Part shown: one piece after another, positions 61,101 through 64,000 of the stretch | Position numbering within the stretch: position 1 is the stretch's first letter | Layout of the letters: every line of letters starts with the position of its first letter | Assembly: GCA_017560825.1 (NCBI GenBank) | Contig: JAFZED010000068.1 | Coordinates: forward strand, 20,720 to 84,719 | DNA length: 64,000 nucleotides | Source: Bacteroidales bacterium | Lineage (GTDB): Bacteria > Bacteroidota > Bacteroidia > Bacteroidales > UBA932 | Direction of reading: 5' to 3' | The notes under the pieces: generated by a model | Database searches by the model: none | The model's input: only the letters and a program-made list of their open reading frames with translations | What the model was told of the DNA's origin: nothing | Position numbers and translations under genes: made by a program

Positions 61101-63804
61101 GCCGGAGGCAGTGCAACCGAAAGAAGGTGTGGAACCGGAGTACACTGTAAAGTATCCGACAACCTTCTTCCTGCAGAATACATACTTGAGCGGTAATTGG
61201 ATGAAAACGAATGACAGCAACCTGTGGAGTTCGGAAAAAACAAAGTACGATCCTTGTCCTCCGGGATGGCGTGTCCCTGACGGTGGCGAAGGCAAGGACT
61301 TCTGGCAGACAGCAGGTACCTCAGTCCAATACGATGGCTCTAATTACGGAATGAGTTTTATAGGCTATGACTTCACTGCGTGGTATCCTGCCACCGGATG
61401 GCTTGAGAAGGAAGACTTTGACCTTGTCAGTGCGGGAGGCCGAGGCTCCTTATGGACATTGGCTCCTGAGGGTGCTGAAGCCAGATTTATGATGTTCTAC
61501 CCAAGCGGAACCATAACCCCAGTCCATTTATATAAATGCCAGGCTGACGGATTTGCAGTCCGATGCCAGAAGGAAGGTACTGGCGGCGGAAACGGATCCG
61601 GCTCAGGTGATATCGAGGAACCTCGTCCGGAAGGCGATGGAGAATTCTATATCACAGGTTCTTTCAATGGCTGGACGACAGGAGACCCGGCCTATCGTCT
61701 TACCGTCAAGGGAGAGTGGGAAGTGTATGAAAGATTCCTTTCCAGCGGTGAGGAACTCAAGTTCTGCGGAGTGGATTGGAGCGACGGCCACGACCGTGGT
61801 GGCAAATGGGTTGGCGTGAATCAGGCTATGGCCTTGCAGGCCGGAGGAGCTAACATAAGCGTCCCTGCCGGAGCTTACGACATATACATAGACTCCGAAG
61901 GCACCGTCGCCTACTTTATGCAGCCGGGCCAGGTCCCTGGAACTGATGATGAACAGGACGATTCGTATGAGCACGACTTTCCGACAGACAATGCGATAAA
62001 TCTGGCCGATGCAGGTACAGCAAACTGCTACATTGTGTCGCAGGCTGGTACTTACAGCTTCCCGGCATATAAAGGAAATAGCTGGGATTCAGTAGGTTCG
62101 GTCGCGAAAGTGGAAGTGCTTTGGGAGTCGTTCGGTTCGGATTCGGAACCAGATAAGGGTGACCTCATCAAAGGTGTTTCATATCAGACAGACTCGTGGG
62201 GAGATACCAAGATATATTTCAAGACCTCCGACCTTGTGTACTATTCGAGTGGAAATGCAGTTATTGCAGCCAAAGATGCCTCAGGGAAAATTCTCTGGTC
62301 TTGGCATATATGGCTGACAGGCCAGCCGGGGGAACAGAAGTATGCAAATAATGCAGGTACGATGATGGACAGGAATCTCGGGGCGACCTGGGGTAGCGGG
62401 GATGATTCGCTTGGCCTGCTCTATCAGTGGGGCCGCAAGGATCCATTCCTTGGCTCGTCCTCGAGGTTTTATGCAGCGGAAGCGCTGTCTACGATTGAAT
62501 GGCCTTCCTCAGTCCCTTCTGGCTATGATACCGGTACCATTGAATATGCAGTTCAACATCCGACAACCTTCATCTCGATGGGATCATACAATCAGGATTG
62601 GTTATATACAGGTTCGTCCAATGTGGATTACACAAGATGGCAGTCGAATAAGACAATATATGACCCTTGTCCGGTCGGCTGGCGTGTGCCTGACGGCGGC
62701 CCTGACGGAGTCTGGGCAAAGGCTGGTATAACCTTGGACGGCAACTATGATGCAGCCTACTGCGGAATGACCATTGAGAACAATGGCAGGGAGTTGTGGT
62801 ATCCGGCAGCCGGCGACCGTTTAAGTTCAAGCGGAGTGCTTGAGAGTGTGAACAGCTATGGCAACTACTGGTCTGTAACTCCGGAAGGCAGTGGGGTCTA
62901 TCGTTTCAGTTTCAATAATTCGGGAATGCAGAATCCAAACTCCGACAACTATCCTGCCTGGGGCTTCTCAGTCCGCTGCTTCAAGGAAGGCTCCGGAGGT
63001 TCCGGAACTGGAGGCTCGGGCCCGGTTATAGAGGAAGGCACGATAACAAATCCTTACAAGGTGACGATAGAAGAGTTCCTCAACTTGTCTGAAAGCAATG
63101 ACATATGGTATGAACTCACTGGAAAAATCGTCAGTATAACAAGTAATGATTATGGCAACTTCACTATAAAGGATGCGACAGGAGAAGTATATATATATGG
63201 TATGACTTCGCAATTTTCTGGTTCAAATGACAAGTCGTTCTTACAGCTTGGCCTAAAGGTTGGTGACGTCGTGACGCTCGCAACCACCCGCACCTCCTAC
63301 AACGGTACGCCTCAGGGCGGAGGCCCGGCTTTTTATATAAGTCATATAGAAGGAACCACCCAGGAAATACCGGAAGGATCCTTTGAAAGCAACGTGAGTT
63401 GGGCACTCCTCGAACACGCCTATGAGGATGAGACATCGATCATCAACGGGCAGTCGGGAGTGAAGACCTTGAAGTTGGGAACATCCAGTGCAATCGGATC
63501 AGCCAACCTGTTCATTCCTGCCGGTGCATCAAGGCTTTGCTTCTACGGGGTTGCTTGGAACAACAAGGCCGGAGGATTCTCGATAATCGATGACTCGGGC
63601 TCTGAAGTCTACTCGGTGTCCTGTGTCTCTAATGCAGGTGCCGCAAACAATCCTCCGTATACAATTGAAGTGACAGGAGCTGATTATTACGAAATAGACT
63701 TGTCTTGGTTTACCAGCGCACCTCTCGCTTCAGGCAAGACTCTTACCTTCCGGACCAGAGAAGATGCGACAAGAGTCATTCTCTGGGGCATACAGGCTCG
63801 TTAA
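58135..63804 (+). CDS. Giant mosaic surface lipoprotein
   Basis: From the ATG at 58135 it has 1889 residues, lipobox Cys20 then IQEERSPEE. Order of parts: two divergent FN3-like domains; six alternating A/B FN3-like repeats (to about 825), paralogous to the protein at 42792; a FISUMP-like module (NSYIISEFGSYSFPAVKGNS, WSWHIWLTDQP, MDRNLGATSATPGDVAALG, DPCPPGWRVPDGG); a SusE/F or CBM-like beta domain (FYITGSFNGWTTGDPAYRLT); a second module; an OB-fold-like domain (YELTGKIVSITSNDYGNFTI, KDATGEVYIYG); and a C-terminal galactose-binding-like beta domain ending VILWGIQAR. Gly-Ser linkers join the parts. The starch-binding-like domain suggests a glycan ligand (inference). The longer reading from 58090 is rejected because it precedes the signal peptide. 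Confidence 0.8.
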   Translation: MKTLLRCLAALSFVAVFCSCIQEERSPEEFLVPSLAKVDCSESTFKLSSSVPSGSEKLIYDCGFYLGTSKEMTDARQLEGKLTANTFRADLPERAYGTTYYVSAYVTNGRETEIRSDVASFALQDLEEYVEFAAPAISSYEMASKQMEITVGTEVYAGVQVSEVGVYCSEDESQILSGQSQVGRLQAEGKFSVVLENIVDDVKYYIRPYIKDGDYTAYGPTTDFLVPAIPVVQTFDAKDVTSESAVLSAQVQKGADIQERGFVWMKGEGSPSDMTQRVVAEGDIGEYTVELTGLEAKVTYSYAAYVINPTGTYYGAVKSFTTALGMPAVSSAVVSSVASTSAKFSSMVKSHGGETVSEVGFYYSTDPQVPVETALKVNQPYSKDSFSADVTDLQVNTKYYVKSYARNSVGTAYSDIADFSTAVSRPSVKTVNFSDVTSTSAILYGAVVSDNGSQVTERGFVWLQGDSTPTVESSHKLRADGDMGEYSAELTGLDPNKKYSFRAYATNSKGTAYGELMMFTTVAGLPTLSVTSISNITVGSAKLSCAVTSHGGSTVTEVGFYYSTSESVDASSMKVSTPYSTDNFSLDVRDLEVGTQYYVRAFAKNGTGEYLNDVATFKTISSSPTVVTAEASEITASSALLAGEVVSDNGEPITDRGFLWKKGTGTPSTSNEKLAVLGGEGAFSVTLYDLDPNQIYSYRAYAVNSSGTSYGETITFTTAVAVPTVEFVSQSRLNNTSAVIYGKVLSNGGEAISKVGFLYGTSSDLDPSTADKVTSDYEGDSFSFRLNDLTVDTEYFVQPFATNSAGTGYGQISSFKTYAQSTDAINLAAEGTANSYIISEFGSYSFPAVKGNSSEAIDSLDTVEVLWESFGTAEKPTVGALLEGAFLEDNTIYISTAANYREGNAVVAAKAVNGRILWSWHIWLTDQPAEHDYPNNAGTLMDRNLGATSATPGDVAALGLMYQWGRKDPFLGASAIMTTYYKAESTLDWPEAVQPKEGVEPEYTVKYPTTFFLQNTYLSGNWMKTNDSNLWSSEKTKYDPCPPGWRVPDGGEGKDFWQTAGTSVQYDGSNYGMSFIGYDFTAWYPATGWLEKEDFDLVSAGGRGSLWTLAPEGAEARFMMFYPSGTITPVHLYKCQADGFAVRCQKEGTGGGNGSGSGDIEEPRPEGDGEFYITGSFNGWTTGDPAYRLTVKGEWEVYERFLSSGEELKFCGVDWSDGHDRGGKWVGVNQAMALQAGGANISVPAGAYDIYIDSEGTVAYFMQPGQVPGTDDEQDDSYEHDFPTDNAINLADAGTANCYIVSQAGTYSFPAYKGNSWDSVGSVAKVEVLWESFGSDSEPDKGDLIKGVSYQTDSWGDTKIYFKTSDLVYYSSGNAVIAAKDASGKILWSWHIWLTGQPGEQKYANNAGTMMDRNLGATWGSGDDSLGLLYQWGRKDPFLGSSSRFYAAEALSTIEWPSSVPSGYDTGTIEYAVQHPTTFISMGSYNQDWLYTGSSNVDYTRWQSNKTIYDPCPVGWRVPDGGPDGVWAKAGITLDGNYDAAYCGMTIENNGRELWYPAAGDRLSSSGVLESVNSYGNYWSVTPEGSGVYRFSFNNSGMQNPNSDNYPAWGFSVRCFKEGSGGSGTGGSGPVIEEGTITNPYKVTIEEFLNLSESNDIWYELTGKIVSITSNDYGNFTIKDATGEVYIYGMTSQFSGSNDKSFLQLGLKVGDVVTLATTRTSYNGTPQGGGPAFYISHIEGTTQEIPEGSFESNVSWALLEHAYEDETSIINGQSGVKTLKLGTSSAIGSANLFIPAGASRLCFYGVAWNNKAGGFSIIDDSGSEVYSVSCVSNAGAANNPPYTIEVTGADYYEIDLSWFTSAPLASGKTLTFRTREDATRVILWGIQAR

Positions 63805-64000
63805 CAGCAACTGGTGATGCTGATTCTTTTGAATCGGAGTACATTTAGTGTCAAAAATAGTTATATTTCCTCTATAAATCCAGAATAGATACTATCTGCG
63901 CACTTCCAGTGGCATCATGACTTCTCATAAGTGCGTGAGGGGTCTCCACTACCAATGATAGCGGTAAAGATATGATATAAGAATTTCCTCTGCGAACTAA
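63805..64000. other. Right edge, no gene identified
   Basis: This is a 196-base stretch. No terminator with a T-run, promoter or family match was found. An open minus-strand frame enters from the right edge for about 43 codons (LVRRGNSYIISLPLSLVVET) and stops near 63870. It could be the end of a gene outside the window, but this is not supported. Confidence 0.3.

Noticed and set aside
63870-64000. Partial gene entering from the right edge on the minus strand
   Set aside because: About 43 open codons with no recognisable motif; not enough to call a CDS.

Overview
The window comes from a Bacteroidota chromosome, most likely of the order Bacteroidales. Four things point there. Promoters have the TAnnTTTG -7 box, often with a TTTG or TTG about 19-20 bases upstream. 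Start codons lack Shine-Dalgarno sequences. Lipoproteins carry an acidic patch right after the lipobox cysteine. Several Bacteroidales families are present (Wzi-type capsule assembly protein, DUF4837 lipoprotein, fimbrillin-like lipoproteins, long-form urocanate hydratase, fused FtcD). The genus cannot be fixed from the sequence. No rRNA, CRISPR array, integrase or phage gene was seen.

Region 1 (1-10.9 kb) holds a histidine-utilisation cluster on the minus strand. It runs ftcD, hutU, then hutH and hutI (hutI runs off the left edge), with glyA upstream. It is interrupted by a plus-strand wzi-like gene and by a Stealth-family sugar phosphotransferase whose start overlaps the hutU stop. hutI carries an in-frame palindromic repeat.

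Region 2 (10.3-20.7 kb) has a SpoU/TrmH rRNA or tRNA methylase, the envelope pair PBP1C plus a bacterial alpha-2-macroglobulin with an intact CTEQ thioester motif, and groES-groEL behind a sigma-54-like promoter. Region 3 (20.7-21.7 kb) is non-genic. It is a decayed IS1182-like element whose truncated transposase sits between two long palindromic elements related to the one in hutI.

Region 4 (21.7-42.7 kb) is mostly core genome. On the minus strand are tRNA-Glu with rpsT and the operon M23 peptidase-dxr-rseP-DUF4837. On the plus strand is ruvX-def-phosphohexomutase-M23/LysM peptidase. Next come a 47-residue acidic peptide with a fimbrillin-like lipoprotein, guaA with a degenerate glutaminase domain, typA, yceD-rpmF, tRNA-Arg, ridA, an unrecognised membrane-anchored protein, an acyl-CoA synthetase, dCMP deaminase and an S41 protease.

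Region 5 (42.7-63.8 kb) is an accessory island of five very large surface lipoproteins. Four form one apparent operon and the fifth stands alone beyond an Rpn/PD-(D/E)XK nuclease gene. They are built from a small set of interchangeable modules: fimbrillin-like N-domains, alternating fibronectin-III-like repeats, and nine copies of an NCYIV/WHIW/MDRNLGA/DPCPxGWRVPD module related to the Fibrobacter major paralogous domain. Three of the operon proteins end in a common acidic-aromatic tail (x-E-x-E-W). This island, with the small peptide and the palindromic elements, is the least explained part of the window.
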